Below, piece after piece: positions 19,223 through 28,517 of a DNA stretch of 64,000 nt. Both the position numbers and the translations under genes were made by a program. The DNA is from Streptomyces misionensis (GTDB lineage Bacteria > Actinomycetota > Actinomycetes > Streptomycetales > Streptomycetaceae): NCBI RefSeq assembly GCF_900104815.1, contig NZ_FNTD01000004.1, positions 496,001-560,000 on the forward strand, in the 5' to 3' direction. The notes under the pieces were generated by a model, which had not been told where the DNA came from, made no database searches, and saw only the letters and a program-made list of their open reading frames with translations. How positions within the stretch are numbered: position 1 is the first letter of the stretch; each line of letters begins with the position of its first letter.

Positions 19223-19238
19223 GGGCCGTCTTCGGCCC
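19223..19238 (-). terminator. Hairpin after the ABC exporter gene
   Basis: GGGCCG and CGGCCC (19223-19228 / 19233-19238) form a perfect 6-bp stem with a 4-nt loop, 5 nt past the exporter stop and before the DauR-like gene. Probably a weak terminator separating the two. Confidence 0.4.
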
Positions 19239-19243
19239 GGGCC

Positions 19244-21133
19244 TCAGCGGTCCTTGGCGAGGGCCACCAGTTCGGCGAACAGGCCGCCGGCGTGCACGAG
19301 TTCGTCGTAGTGCCCCTCCTCGACGATGCGCCCGTGCCGCAACACGACGATCCGGTCGGCGAGACGGGTGTTCTCCAGTTGATGGGTGACCACGATGGTC
19401 ATGCGCCGCGCGGCGATGCGTTTGATCTCCAGGAAGATGCGGTGCTCGCCGCGCGGGTCCATCTGCGAGGTGGGTTCGTCCAGGATGAGCAGGGGTGTAC
19501 GGCGGTACAGGGCGCGGGCGCAGGCGAGGCGCTGCCACTGGCCGCCGGACAGTTCGACGCCACCGTAGACCTCCCGGGCGAGCAGGGTGTCGAGCCCCTG
19601 CGGCAGCCCCTCGACCGCCTCGCGCATGCCGACGGCGTCCAACGCCTCCCACACCAGGGCGTCGTCGTGGCCGCGCGGCTGGCCGAGGGTGATGTTCTCC
19701 CGGGCGCGCAGCGGCCAGCAGGCGAAGTCCTGCGGCACGAGGGCGGTGCGCGACCAGACGGAGTCGGGCCGGGCCCCGGCGAGGTCCGTGCCGTCCCACA
19801 GCACGCGGCCCTTGTCCGGCAGCAGGATGCCGGTGACGAGCCGGGTCAGGGTGGACTTGCCGGAGCCGTTCTCGCCGACGATCGCGATGATCTCACCGCG
19901 GCGCAGGGTGAGCGAGACACCGTCCACGGCGGGTTCCTCCTGGCCGGGGTAGCGGTACACGGCCTCGTCGAGGCGGATCTCCTCCACCTGCTCCGGGATC
20001 GTGGACTCGCCGCGTTTCGGGGCGCGTTCGGCCGCCATGTCGAGGAAGGAGCGCATGTCGGCGAGGTAGAGGGAGGTGTGGAACATCGCGGCCCCGTTCT
20101 GCACGAACTGGGTCAGCGCGCCGAGCGTGGCCTGGACGGCGACGACGGCGGTGGCGGCGACCGGCAGGGCCACCCGCCCGGTCATCGCGAGCCAGGCGAG
20201 GGCGGCCCAGGTGAGCAGCAGGAACGCGCCGCCGAGCGCGGAGGTCGCGAGGACGATGCGGAGCATCCGGGGCGCAGCGCGCAGGATGCGCTGGTCGATC
20301 CGCTCGGACAGCGCGCGGTACCAGTAGACGAGGTAGCCGGTCATGCCGTTGGCGCGGACCTCGTCGCCGTGCCGGGAGTAGGCGGCCCACCAGCGCATCA
20401 TGCCGCGCACGTTGCGGTCGGCCAGGTTGAGGTAGTGCGTCTCGTAGTCGACGCGGGCCGAGAGCACGGCGCCGAGCCCGGCGGGCAGCACCGCGAGCAG
20501 CAACAGCGGGAGCATCAGCCAGTGCAGTGCGGTGACGACGCCGCCGGCGGCGATCATCCGGACGAGGGCGGCCATGAACCGCTGGGCGTCCTTGACCATC
20601 GTCGTGGTGCGGGTGACGCCGACCTCCGCGGCCTCCTGCCGGTCGGCGAACCCGTCCTCGCCGTGCGCGGAGGCCTCCACCCGGCAGACGGCGGAGACGA
20701 GCGCCACGTCGGCCTCGGTGACCAGCCGGGGGGTGATCCGGCCGTCGGCGTAGGAGGCCACGGCGGAGCTGATCCGGCCGGTGGCCGCCGCCGCGGCGAC
20801 CACGACGAGGGCGGGCAGCGCCCCGTGCAGGCGTTCGGACACCGTGCCGGTGCCGAGGATGTGGGTCATGGCCCGCGAGGTGGCGGTCAGCACGACGGCG
20901 GCGGCGACGCCGGTGACCACCTGGCACAGGAGCAGCAGCACGACGCCGGTCCGGTCCACCGCCCAGGCCATGCGCTCGGTCCGGCCGAGCACCGAGGGCA
21001 GCCGACCGCACATGGCCCAAAAACCGGCCTCTTCCAGCGGGTTCTTGCCGAAGACCCCCTCGTAGCCGATGGTGGCCGGCGGTGGTGGGGGCGGGGTCGG
21101 GGAGCTGTCTGTCGAAGCGTCGGTCACGGTCAC
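19244..21133 (-). CDS. ABC exporter, fused permease-ATPase
   Basis: A 629-residue half-transporter. A proline-rich cytoplasmic tail leads into about six transmembrane helices (residues about 60-340), followed by an ATPase domain with Walker A GENGSGKST (near 425), Q-loop VPQDFACW, signature LSGGQWQRLACARAL, Walker B LLILDEPTSQMDP and switch His in VVTHQLEN. The GGQWQRLACARAL/SQMDP wording is common among actinobacterial peptide exporters of the lanthipeptide type, but no peptide gene lies next to it. GTG at 21133 has GAGGAGGAA upstream and is preferred over a start 10 codons earlier. Substrate unknown. Confidence 0.85.
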   Translation of the reverse strand: MTVTDASTDSSPTPPPPPPATIGYEGVFGKNPLEEAGFWAMCGRLPSVLGRTERMAWAVDRTGVVLLLLCQVVTGVAAAVVLTATSRAMTHILGTGTVSERLHGALPALVVVAAAAATGRISSAVASYADGRITPRLVTEADVALVSAVCRVEASAHGEDGFADRQEAAEVGVTRTTTMVKDAQRFMAALVRMIAAGGVVTALHWLMLPLLLLAVLPAGLGAVLSARVDYETHYLNLADRNVRGMMRWWAAYSRHGDEVRANGMTGYLVYWYRALSERIDQRILRAAPRMLRIVLATSALGGAFLLLTWAALAWLAMTGRVALPVAATAVVAVQATLGALTQFVQNGAAMFHTSLYLADMRSFLDMAAERAPKRGESTIPEQVEEIRLDEAVYRYPGQEEPAVDGVSLTLRRGEIIAIVGENGSGKSTLTRLVTGILLPDKGRVLWDGTDLAGARPDSVWSRTALVPQDFACWPLRARENITLGQPRGHDDALVWEALDAVGMREAVEGLPQGLDTLLAREVYGGVELSGGQWQRLACARALYRRTPLLILDEPTSQMDPRGEHRIFLEIKRIAARRMTIVVTHQLENTRLADRIVVLRHGRIVEEGHYDELVHAGGLFAELVALAKDR

Positions 21134-21357
21134 CCGCGTTCCTCCTCGGAGTCGGCACCGCACCCGGGTGGTCCGGCGGTGCCAGGCTCAACGAGGAGGT
21201 GGACGATTCGAACGCGCTCGATTCCGGACGAAGAGCCGGCCCGTGATCCCGGGGCCTCGAACGCACGGTCGCAGCGGCGCAAGGCCGCCCGCGCGGACGG
21301 GGGTGGCCGAAACGCCGGTGCTCGATGCGCGTGTGACCGATGAGGTTCGCGGCGGCG

Positions 21358-22062
21358 TCAGAGCGCCAGTTGCGGGTAGAGCGCGGCCAGATCGCCGGAG
21401 AGGCCCGCCTTGACGCCGCGGGTGAGGTCGTCCGCCAGGACCTCGTGGGCACCGGTCTCGACGCCGTCGAGGGCGAGCGCGGCGACGTCCCGGGCGTCGG
21501 ACTTCGGCGCGTCGATGCCCGAGGTCATGTCCGTGTCGATGTAGCCGACGTGCAGCCCGGTGACGCCGATGCCGCGCGGCCGCAGCTCCAGGCGCAGGGA
21601 GTTGCTCTGGGACCACAGGGCCGCCTTGGTGGCGCTGTAGGACCCGGCGACGCCGAGCCAGGAGAGCACCGAGTGGACGTTGAGGAGGTGACCGCCGCCG
21701 TTGCGCTCGATCACCGGCACCAGGGCGCGGGTGACCAGCAGCGGTCCGTAGAAGTTGGTCTCGAACTCCCGGCGCACGTCGTCCAGCGGGGCGTCGAGGA
21801 GGGAGTGCGCGCCGACCGAGATGCCGGCGTTGTTGATCAGAACGGTGACGTCCGGCGTCCGCGCGGCCACGGCCGCCACCGACGCGGGGTCGGTGACCTC
21901 CAGGGCGAGCGGAACGGCGTCGGGATGCGTCACCGCGCGGGGGTCGCGGGCCGTCGCGTACACCTTGGCGGCCCCGCGCCGGAACAGCTCCTCCACCAGC
22001 GCCCGGCCGAGGCCGCGGCTGCCGCCGGTGACGAGGACGACGGAGTCCTTGATCGCGGTCAT
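21358..22062 (-). CDS. Short-chain dehydrogenase/reductase
   Basis: A 234-residue classical SDR. NAD(P)-binding TGGSRGLG lies at residues about 11-18, NNAG near 80, the catalytic Ser in HSVLSW near 130 and YSATK near 145. It reduces a carbonyl or oxidises an alcohol; the substrate is unknown. AAGAGG precedes the ATG. Two copies of a 14-bp palindrome lie immediately upstream, a textbook TetR-type operator, so expression is tightly regulated, although no tetR gene is adjacent. Confidence 0.87.
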   Translation of the reverse strand: MTAIKDSVVLVTGGSRGLGRALVEELFRRGAAKVYATARDPRAVTHPDAVPLALEVTDPASVAAVAARTPDVTVLINNAGISVGAHSLLDAPLDDVRREFETNFYGPLLVTRALVPVIERNGGGHLLNVHSVLSWLGVAGSYSATKAALWSQSNSLRLELRPRGIGVTGLHVGYIDTDMTSGIDAPKSDARDVAALALDGVETGAHEVLADDLTRGVKAGLSGDLAALYPQLAL

Positions 22063-22079
22063 GATGCCTCTTCCCCTTC

Positions 22080-22120
22080 GGAAACCGATCGGTTTCCACC
22101 CACCGTAAACCGATCGGTTT
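22080..22120. promoter_or_regulatory. Double palindromic TetR-type operator
   Basis: GGAAACCGATCGGTTTCC (22080-22097) is an 18-bp perfect palindrome. AAACCGATCGGTTT (22107-22120) repeats its core 25 bp away, centre to centre. Both lie just upstream of the SDR start at 22062. The sequence has the form recognised by TetR-family dimers. Confidence 0.75.
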
Positions 22121-22130
22121 CCCGACCGCA

Positions 22131-22424
22131 AGGGTGTCCCGTCACCGAGTTCGGAATTCCAACCTTGCAGGTCGATGAGAGAGCGCTGCCGACGCGCATC
22201 GACCGGGATCGGGGCGGGGAACGACCCGAGCGCATGGATTCACTGTTCCCCGCCCCGGGTCGGCCCGCCGCCGACGCCGACAGGTCGGCGGCGCGGCGGG
22301 GGCCGGTCTGGGGCGCTGCGGGGCACGGGGGCGTGCCGCGGCGGGCGAAGATCTCGTTCAGACCTTCCGTCGCCGCCCGCGCGGGGGCCATCGGAGACGG
22401 ACCGACCGGGTGACGCGGGGGCCG
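22131..22424. other. Non-coding stretch between SDR operator and SDR pseudogene
   Basis: I see no convincing gene here. The only structure is a 12-bp perfect inverted repeat, GGGGCGGGGAAC (22211-22222) with GTTCCCCGCCCC (22245-22256), loop 22 nt, which may be an old terminator. The cognate tetR expected beside the operator is absent. Confidence 0.4.
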
Positions 22425-22961
22425 TCACCGCTTCGGGCCGTCCTCCTCGCCCGTTCCCGGCTCGGTCATCGAGCGGTGCACGGCGGCCTTGACGCCGTCC
22501 GGCAGGACCTTGTTCGCCAGTACCTGGGCCTTGGTCTTCAGCGAGCCGGTGACCGAGGTGGCGCGGCCGCGCACGATCGCCTCCTAGGCCTGCCGGGCCA
22601 CGTCGTCCGGGTCGTCCTTCTCCATGGTCCCGAGCTTGGTGTCGCCGAGGTCCGCCCGGCGGAAGAAGCCGGTTTCGGTCGGGCCCGGCAGGAGCGCGGT
22701 GACGGTGACGTCCGTGCCCTTCACCTCGTCGCCGAGCGCCTCGGCGAAGGACCGCACGAAGGACTTGGAGGCGTTGTACACCGGCTGGAAGGGGCCCGGT
22801 ACGGTCGCGGCGACGGAGGACGTGAAGGCGAGCCGGCCCGTGCCGCGGCGGACCATGTCGCGCAGCAGCGGCTTGGCGAGCCGCACGGTCGAGACCACGT
22901 TCCGCTCGATCACGGCGAGGTCGTCGGCGAGATCGGTGTCCGCGAAGGCTCCGCTTCCGGC
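22425..22961 (-). pseudogene. Decayed short-chain dehydrogenase
   Basis: On the minus strand, an SDR C-terminal half is readable: ADTDLADDLAVIERNVV, TSSVAATVPGP, then the catalytic VYNASKSF and LPGPTETGFF. The N-terminal Rossmann half (TGxxxGxG) is missing, with two in-frame stops just upstream of the readable part. A TAG at 22584-22586 then interrupts the frame; beyond it the same frame continues as EAIVRGRATSVTGSLKTKAQ and ends properly near 22425. Two independent lesions show that it no longer encodes a working enzyme. Confidence 0.7.
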
Positions 22962-23114
22962 CGATCATCACCGGCGGACCCGGTCCGGCGGACGCGCCCG
23001 GTTCGCCGCCGCCCCGATGCGGGCCCCGGCCCCTCCCCCATCCGCATGGTGAGGCCCCCGCGATGGTGCGACATTGGGGGGAGACTGTCCGACGAGGGTC
23101 ATCCTGGAGGGCCG

Positions 23115-24593
23115 ATGGGGCGAGACGTCCCGGCGCTCGTGTTCACCCGCGAGGACCGCCGACGGTACCGGATCAAGATGCAGGAGTGCCTGGACGCGTT
23201 CGCGAAGATGTTGCGGGAGGAACGGTTCGAGTCCGAGCGTCCGCAGGTCGGTCTGGAGATCGAACTCAACCTGGTGGACGAGGACGCCGAGCCGGCCATG
23301 CGCAACAGTGCCGTGCTGGAGGCGATCTCCGACCCCGCCTGGGCCACCGAGCTGGGCCGGTTCAACCTGGAGATCAACGTGCCGCCGCGGCGGCTGACGG
23401 CGGGCGGTCCGGACGCCTGGGAGTCGGAGATCCGGGCCGCGCTGGACCACGCCGACGAGCGGGCCCGCTCGGTCGGCGCCCGGCTGATCACGGTCGGCAT
23501 TCTGCCCACCCTGGAACAGAAGGACATCGGCGAGGAGACCCTGTCGGAGAACCCCCGCTACCGGCTGCTCAACGACCAGGTGTTCGCCGCCCGCGGCGAG
23601 GATCTGCGCATCGAGGTGGACGGCGTCGACCGGCTGCGCACCTACGCGGACAGCATCACCCCGGAGGCCGCCTGCACCAGCACCCAGTTCCACCTCCAGG
23701 TCTCCCCCGAGGAGTTCGCCGGCTACTGGAACGCGGCGCAGGCCATCGCCGGCATCCAGGTCGCGCTCGCGGCGAACGCGCCCTTCCTGTTCGGCAAGGA
23801 GCTGTGGCACGAGACCCGCATCCCGCTGTTCGAGCAGGCCACGGACACCCGCCCGCAGGAGATCAAGGTGCAGGGCGTACGGCCCCGGGTGTGGTTCGGG
23901 GAGCGGTGGATCAACAGCGTCTTCGACCTGTTCGAGGAGAACCTGCGCTACTTCCCGGCCCTGCTCCCCCTGTGTGACGAGCAGGACCCGGCGGAGACGC
24001 TGGACCGCGGCGACGTCCCCGAACTCGGCGAACTCACCCTGCACAACGGCACCATCTACCGCTGGAACCGGCCCGTGTACGCCGTCTCCCACGACCGTCC
24101 GCACATCCGCGTGGAGAACCGGGTGCTGCCCGCCGGGCCGACCGTCGCCGACACCCTCGCCAACGGCGCCTTCTACTACGGGCTCACCCGGGCGCTGGTG
24201 GAGGAGGACCGCCCGGTGTGGTCGCGGATGTCCTTCCAGGCCGCCGAGGACAATCTGCACACCGCCGCCCGGCACGGCATCGACGCGCTGCTGTACTGGC
24301 CGGGGGTGGGCGAGGTGACCGTCCCCGAACTGGTGCTGCGCCGACTGCTGCCGCTCGCCCACCGCGGCCTCGAACTCTCCGGGATGGACGAGGCGTGGCG
24401 GGAGCCGCTGCTCGGGATCATCGAGCAGCGCTGCGTGGCCGGCCGCAACGGGGCCGTGTGGCAGAAGGAGATGTTCCACCGCATCATTGACACCACGCAC
24501 GCCGGCCGGCACGAGGCGCTGCGCCGGATGACCCAGCTGTACATCGACTACATGCACCTCAACGCCCCGGTGCACACCTGGCCCGTCGACTGA
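23115..24593 (+). CDS. Carboxylate-amine ligase / glutamate-cysteine-ligase-2 family protein
   Basis: A 492-residue GCS2-type ATP-dependent ligase. Recognisable segments are the N-terminal PQVGLEIELNLVDEDAEP with the metal-binding glutamates, RFNLEINVPPRRL, ACTSTQFHLQVSPEEF and IRVENRVLPAGPTVADTLAN. The family couples a carboxylate, often glutamate, to an amine through an acyl-phosphate. Actinobacteria make mycothiol rather than glutathione, so the substrate may not be cysteine. GGAGG lies 4 nt before ATG. It stands alone and converges on the Cache gene with 19 bp between stops. Confidence 0.8.
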   Translation: MGRDVPALVFTREDRRRYRIKMQECLDAFAKMLREERFESERPQVGLEIELNLVDEDAEPAMRNSAVLEAISDPAWATELGRFNLEINVPPRRLTAGGPDAWESEIRAALDHADERARSVGARLITVGILPTLEQKDIGEETLSENPRYRLLNDQVFAARGEDLRIEVDGVDRLRTYADSITPEAACTSTQFHLQVSPEEFAGYWNAAQAIAGIQVALAANAPFLFGKELWHETRIPLFEQATDTRPQEIKVQGVRPRVWFGERWINSVFDLFEENLRYFPALLPLCDEQDPAETLDRGDVPELGELTLHNGTIYRWNRPVYAVSHDRPHIRVENRVLPAGPTVADTLANGAFYYGLTRALVEEDRPVWSRMSFQAAEDNLHTAARHGIDALLYWPGVGEVTVPELVLRRLLPLAHRGLELSGMDEAWREPLLGIIEQRCVAGRNGAVWQKEMFHRIIDTTHAGRHEALRRMTQLYIDYMHLNAPVHTWPVD

Positions 24594-24612
24594 GCACCGG
24601 CGCCCCGGGCGC

Positions 24613-25377
24613 TCAGGTCAGGACGAGTACCAGCGGAACTCCCCGGCACGGCACCAGCCGCATCTCCTGGTGCGCCCCGATCCGCGCGCCGCCGAGCAGC
24701 AGTTCCGCGAAGTCGGGTCCCCTGGTGAGGGAACCGGCCAGATGCGCGGGATCCGCGGAGGCGGCCACCCGGCCGCGGGCGTTCACCAGATGGGCGGGGC
24801 GCGCGAGGTGCCGCAGCAGCGGGAGCACGGCCGCCTCGAAGTGCCGCAGATACACGTCCGCAGCGGCCACTCCGGCGAACTCACCCTGGACGTAGACCGG
24901 TTCGGAGAGGGTGAGGCTGTACTCGGCGGAACAGAGGTAGTCCACGTACGGGCCGGCGACGGCCCGCCGCCCGGTGTCGCGGGGCAGCGCGAACCAGTCC
25001 CAGTGGGTGTAGTCGGAGTACGCCGAGCGGCCGGGGTCGAGATCGGGCAGCAGGGGCCGTATGCCGCCGTCGGCACCGCGCTGCCACCACTCCAGCCAGG
25101 CGGGCACATCGGCGAGCAGTCCGGGCGCGGCGACGAAGCCGGCGCCGGAGACCAGCTCCACCTCGGTGAGGTGGCGGTGCAGGGCGGGGCGGAGGGCCGC
25201 GAGGTCGGCACCGGCCGGCCGGCGGCCCTCCGCGATCGCCCGGGTGAGCAGGGCGGCCGTGTCGGCGCGGGTCGCGGCGACCGCCTGGAAGACGGCCTCC
25301 AGCGCGCCGCCCACCCGCGCGGCCACCCACAGCTGCGTCTCCGTGCCGGGGGCGGCGAGCCCGGGGCTGACGCCCAT
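24613..25377 (-). CDS. Soluble Cache-domain protein
   Basis: A 254-residue protein with no signal peptide or membrane helix. The C-terminal two thirds carry Cache-type features: LVSGAGFVAAPGLL, DWFALPRDTGRRAVAGPYVDYLCSAEYSLTLSEPVY, VQGEFAGVAAADVYLRHFEA and VNARGRVAASADP, as in extracytoplasmic sensors. The N-terminal part is helical. Cache domains bind amino acids, polyamines or carboxylates; a cytosolic stand-alone version is unusual. GGAGG precedes the ATG. It lies 37 bp after the GntR gene on the same strand, divergent from the polyamine-type importer, so it may sense the imported compound. Confidence 0.7.
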   Translation of the reverse strand: MGVSPGLAAPGTETQLWVAARVGGALEAVFQAVAATRADTAALLTRAIAEGRRPAGADLAALRPALHRHLTEVELVSGAGFVAAPGLLADVPAWLEWWQRGADGGIRPLLPDLDPGRSAYSDYTHWDWFALPRDTGRRAVAGPYVDYLCSAEYSLTLSEPVYVQGEFAGVAAADVYLRHFEAAVLPLLRHLARPAHLVNARGRVAASADPAHLAGSLTRGPDFAELLLGGARIGAHQEMRLVPCRGVPLVLVLT

Positions 25378-25414
25378 GGTGTCCTCCAGCGGACGGTGAC
25401 CGGACGCGGCGCGG

Positions 25415-26155
25415 TCAGAGGGCGAGGCGTACGGCGACGAGCCGCGCCGTCGACTCCCTGACGCACCGCTCGGCCAGCGGACCGGCCGTTTCGTGGGCCC
25501 CATCCTGCACGGAACGCAGCAGTGCGCGCTGCCGGTCCGCAACTTCTTCACGATATGCGGGGTCGGCCAGGACCAGGCAGAGCAGTGCGCCCACCTCCCC
25601 CTGGAGCGCGACCTGTTCACGGGTGAGGCGCGCGGACTGGGCGGCGGCGGCGAGTTCGACGTGGAAGCGGCCGTACAGCCGGCTGCGCGCTGGGGCGTCC
25701 GCTGCCTGGCCCAACGCGTCGGCGGTGCGCCTCAGTTGACGCAGGTCCTCGGGTTCGGTGCGCTGGGCGGCGAGCCGGGCGGCGGCTCCGGACAGGGCGG
25801 CCCAGTGGTCGCCGAGGTCGCGCAGTTCCTCGGTGCTCCAGCCGCGCAGCCGGGTTCGGAGCCGGTCCTCGGCGGGGGCGTCGGGCAGCGAGACGAAGCT
25901 GCCCCCGCCGCGGCCCCGGCGGGTGATGACCAGGCCCTGCTGGCGCAGCGCCATGAGCGCCTCCCGCAGGGTGACGGTGGAGACGCCGAGCCGGCCCGCG
26001 AGTTCCGTCTCGCCCGGCAGCTGTTCGCCGTCGGCGAGGAGGCCCAGTTCTATCGCGTCCCCGAGCCGGCGGACGACCGTGTCCACGCGGGCCCGGGTGT
26101 CCACCGGGCTGAAGACGGCACTGCGGGCACCGCCGTCCGCCTGGTCCTGCCTCAC
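25415..26155 (-). CDS. GntR-family regulator (FadR/FCD subfamily)
   Basis: A 246-residue regulator. The winged helix-turn-helix (residues about 25-85) reads LADGEQLPGETELAGRLGVSTVTLREALMALRQQGLV then TRRGRGGGSFV. The C-terminal FCD all-helical domain binds a small carboxylate-type effector. GTG at 26155 lies 8 nt after GAGG; the in-frame ATG at 26161 would overlap that ribosome binding site. It is divergent from the ABC importer operon and co-directional with the Cache gene, so it very likely represses both. Confidence 0.85.
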   Translation of the reverse strand: MRQDQADGGARSAVFSPVDTRARVDTVVRRLGDAIELGLLADGEQLPGETELAGRLGVSTVTLREALMALRQQGLVITRRGRGGGSFVSLPDAPAEDRLRTRLRGWSTEELRDLGDHWAALSGAAARLAAQRTEPEDLRQLRRTADALGQAADAPARSRLYGRFHVELAAAAQSARLTREQVALQGEVGALLCLVLADPAYREEVADRQRALLRSVQDGAHETAGPLAERCVRESTARLVAVRLAL

Positions 26156-26175
26156 GGTCATCACCTCGTGCGTTG

Positions 26176-26206
26176 ACTCAAGCTTTACCCCAACGGGCTC
26201 TTGAGT
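26176..26206. promoter_or_regulatory. Candidate GntR operator in the divergent promoter region
   Basis: ACTCAAG (26176-26182) and CTTGAGT (26200-26206) form a 7-bp inverted repeat between the GntR start and the potA-like start. Its position suits control of both directions. Confidence 0.4.
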
Positions 26207-26265
26207 TGAGAACTATGACTTCATATGTTTGCCGTCAACGTACAGGGCGCCAGAAAGGTTCCCCC

Positions 26266-27297
26266 ATGCAGGGAGTTGCGATCCGGCTGCAGGACCTGCG
26301 CAAGTCGTTCGGCGGGACGACCGCCGTGGCGGGGGTCGATCTGGAGATCAGGGACGGCGAGTTCTTCTCGATGCTCGGCCCGTCCGGCTCCGGGAAGACC
26401 ACGGTGCTGCGGCTGGTCGCCGGGTTCGAGACGCCCGACGGGGGCCGGATCGAGCTGGCCGGGCAGGAGGTCACCGGGCTCGCCCCGTTCGAGCGGGACG
26501 TGCACACCGTCTTCCAGGACTACGCGCTCTTCCCGCACATGACGGTCGAGCAGAACGTGGCGTACGCGCTGAAGATCCGCAAGGTGCCGAAGGCACGGCG
26601 CCTGGCCCGGGCCCGTGAGGCGCTCGCCGAGGTGCGGCTGGAGGGCTACGGCGGGCGGCGGCCCGCCCAGCTGTCCGGCGGGCAGCGGCAGCGCGTCGCC
26701 CTCGCCCGCGCCCTCGTCGGCCGTCCCCGCGTCCTGCTGCTCGACGAGCCGCTCGGCGCCCTCGACCTCAAGCTGCGCGAGCAGATGCAGGTCGAACTCA
26801 AGGCGATCCAGCGGGAGGTGGGCATCACCTTCGTCTTCGTCACCCACGACCAGGAGGAGGCGCTGACGATGAGCGACCGGATCGCCGTCTTCGAGCAGGG
26901 CCGCATCGCCCAGGTCGGCACGCCCGCGGAGATCTACGAACGCCCGGCCACCCCCTTCGTCGCCTCGTTCGTCGGCACCTCCAACCTGCTGGACGGCGAG
27001 GTGGCCCACCGGATCGCCGGCGCCCCCGGCACCTACAACATCCGCCCGGAGAAGATCCGTGTCCTGAAGGAGTCCGCGGAGGCGGACGAACCGGAGCACA
27101 CCACGGTCACCGGTACGGTCGCCGACGCCGTCTACCTCGGCGACGCCACCCGCTTCCTGGTCGACCTCGACGGCGGCGGCCGGCTCACCGCGGTGCAGCA
27201 GAACCTGGAGACCTCCGCCGAGGACGTCGCCGCCTACCGGGGCAGCCGGGTCCGCCTCCAGTGGCACCGCCGCCACGCCGTCCGCCTGCCCTCCTGA
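26266..27297 (+). CDS. ABC importer ATPase, polyamine (PotA) type
   Basis: A 343-residue ATPase. Walker A GPSGSGKTT lies near residue 40, Q-loop VFQDYALFPHMTVEQNV near 85, signature LSGGQRQRVALARAL near 138, Walker B VLLLDEPLGALD near 158, then VFVTHDQEEAL. The C-terminal TOBE domain includes NIRPEKIRVL and VYLGDATRFLVDLDGG. It energises uptake of a cationic or small organic substrate such as spermidine/putrescine. AAAGG precedes the ATG. It is first gene of a four-gene operon with its binding protein and two permeases, divergent from GntR. Confidence 0.88.
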   Translation: MQGVAIRLQDLRKSFGGTTAVAGVDLEIRDGEFFSMLGPSGSGKTTVLRLVAGFETPDGGRIELAGQEVTGLAPFERDVHTVFQDYALFPHMTVEQNVAYALKIRKVPKARRLARAREALAEVRLEGYGGRRPAQLSGGQRQRVALARALVGRPRVLLLDEPLGALDLKLREQMQVELKAIQREVGITFVFVTHDQEEALTMSDRIAVFEQGRIAQVGTPAEIYERPATPFVASFVGTSNLLDGEVAHRIAGAPGTYNIRPEKIRVLKESAEADEPEHTTVTGTVADAVYLGDATRFLVDLDGGGRLTAVQQNLETSAEDVAAYRGSRVRLQWHRRHAVRLPS

Positions 27298-27320
27298 CCC
27301 CCACCTCTTGGAGAAACGCC

Positions 27321-28514
27321 GTGCGTCTCACCCGAACCCTGCGCACCGCCGCCTGCGCCGGCGCCGCGCTGCTGCTCGCCGCCGCCTGCGACTCCTCCGG
27401 CTCGACCTCCTCCACCGGCCTCAACCCGCCCGACCTGAAGGCCCCCACGAAACTCGGCAAAACCGAGGGACAGGTGGATCTGATCGCCTGGGCCGGCTAT
27501 GTCGAGGACGGCTCCAACGACCCCAAGGTGAACTGGGTCGGCGACTTCGAGAAGCAGACGGGTTGCCAGGTCCACTCCAAGGTCGCCGCCAGCTCGGACG
27601 AGATGGTCAAGCTGATGAAGACCGGCGACTACGACGCCGTCTCCGCCTCCGGCGACGCCTCCCTGCGCCTGATCGCCTCCGGTGACGCGGCCCCCGTCAA
27701 CACCGATCTGGTGCCCAACTACAAGGATGTCTTCAGCGGTCTGAAGAACGGCGCCTGGAACTCCGTCGACGGAAAGATGTACGGCATCCCGCACGGCCGG
27801 GGCGCCAACCTGCTGATGTACAACACCCAGAAGGTACGGCCCGCGCCCACCTCCTGGTCGGCCGTCTTCGACCGGGCCTCGGCGTACAAGGGCCACGTCA
27901 CGGCGTACGACTCGCCGATCTACATCGCCGACGCGGCCCTGTACCTGAAGGCCACCCGGCCGGAGTTGAAGATCAAGGACCCGTACGCGCTGGACCAGAA
28001 GCAGTTCGACGCGGCCGTGGCACTGCTGAAGCGGCAGAACGCCGACATCGGCGAGTACTGGGGCGACTACCTCAAGGAGGTCTCGGCCTTCAAGAGCGGT
28101 GACTCGGTCGTCGGCACCACCTGGCAGGTGATCGCCAACCTCGCCGCCTCCGAGGGCGCCAAGGTCAAGGCGCTGGTGCCGAAGGAGGGTTCGACCGGCT
28201 GGTCGGACACCTGGATGGTCTCCAGCAAGGCCAAGCACCCCAACTGCGCCTACAAATGGCTGAACTGGATCGTCTCGCCCAAGGTCAACGCCGAGGTCGC
28301 CGAGTACTTCGGGGAGGCGCCCGCCAACTCCAAGGCGTGCGCGCAGACCAAGGACCGCCGCTTCTGCTCGGTCTACCACGCGGCCGACGAGAACTACTGG
28401 AAGCGGATCGCCTTCTGGAACACGCCCATCGAGCAGTGCCTGGACGGCCGCACCGACGTGAAGTGCGTGCCGTACGCGAAGTGGGTGCAGGCATGGACCG
28501 AGATCAAGGGCTGA
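27321..28514 (+). CDS. Extracellular solute-binding lipoprotein, polyamine (PotD) type
   Basis: A 397-residue binding protein of the spermidine/putrescine class. The lipobox LAAAC gives Cys23 as the lipidated residue. The mature domain shows VDLIAWAGYVEDGSNDPKVNWV, FEKQTGCQVHSKVAASSDEMVKLM, YGIPHGRGANLLMYN and WMVSSKAKHPNCAYKWLNWI. Several cysteines near the C-terminus (CAQTKDRRFC, CVPYAKW) may form disulfides outside the cell. GTG start with GGAG upstream. It should present its ligand to the permease pair that follows at once. Confidence 0.87.
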   Translation: MRLTRTLRTAACAGAALLLAAACDSSGSTSSTGLNPPDLKAPTKLGKTEGQVDLIAWAGYVEDGSNDPKVNWVGDFEKQTGCQVHSKVAASSDEMVKLMKTGDYDAVSASGDASLRLIASGDAAPVNTDLVPNYKDVFSGLKNGAWNSVDGKMYGIPHGRGANLLMYNTQKVRPAPTSWSAVFDRASAYKGHVTAYDSPIYIADAALYLKATRPELKIKDPYALDQKQFDAAVALLKRQNADIGEYWGDYLKEVSAFKSGDSVVGTTWQVIANLAASEGAKVKALVPKEGSTGWSDTWMVSSKAKHPNCAYKWLNWIVSPKVNAEVAEYFGEAPANSKACAQTKDRRFCSVYHAADENYWKRIAFWNTPIEQCLDGRTDVKCVPYAKWVQAWTEIKG

Positions 28515-28517
28515 GCC

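Noticed and set aside
22211..22256. 12-bp inverted repeat as an active terminator
   Set aside because: The 22-nt loop is long and no intact gene ends just before it, so it is reported only as structure in a non-coding stretch.
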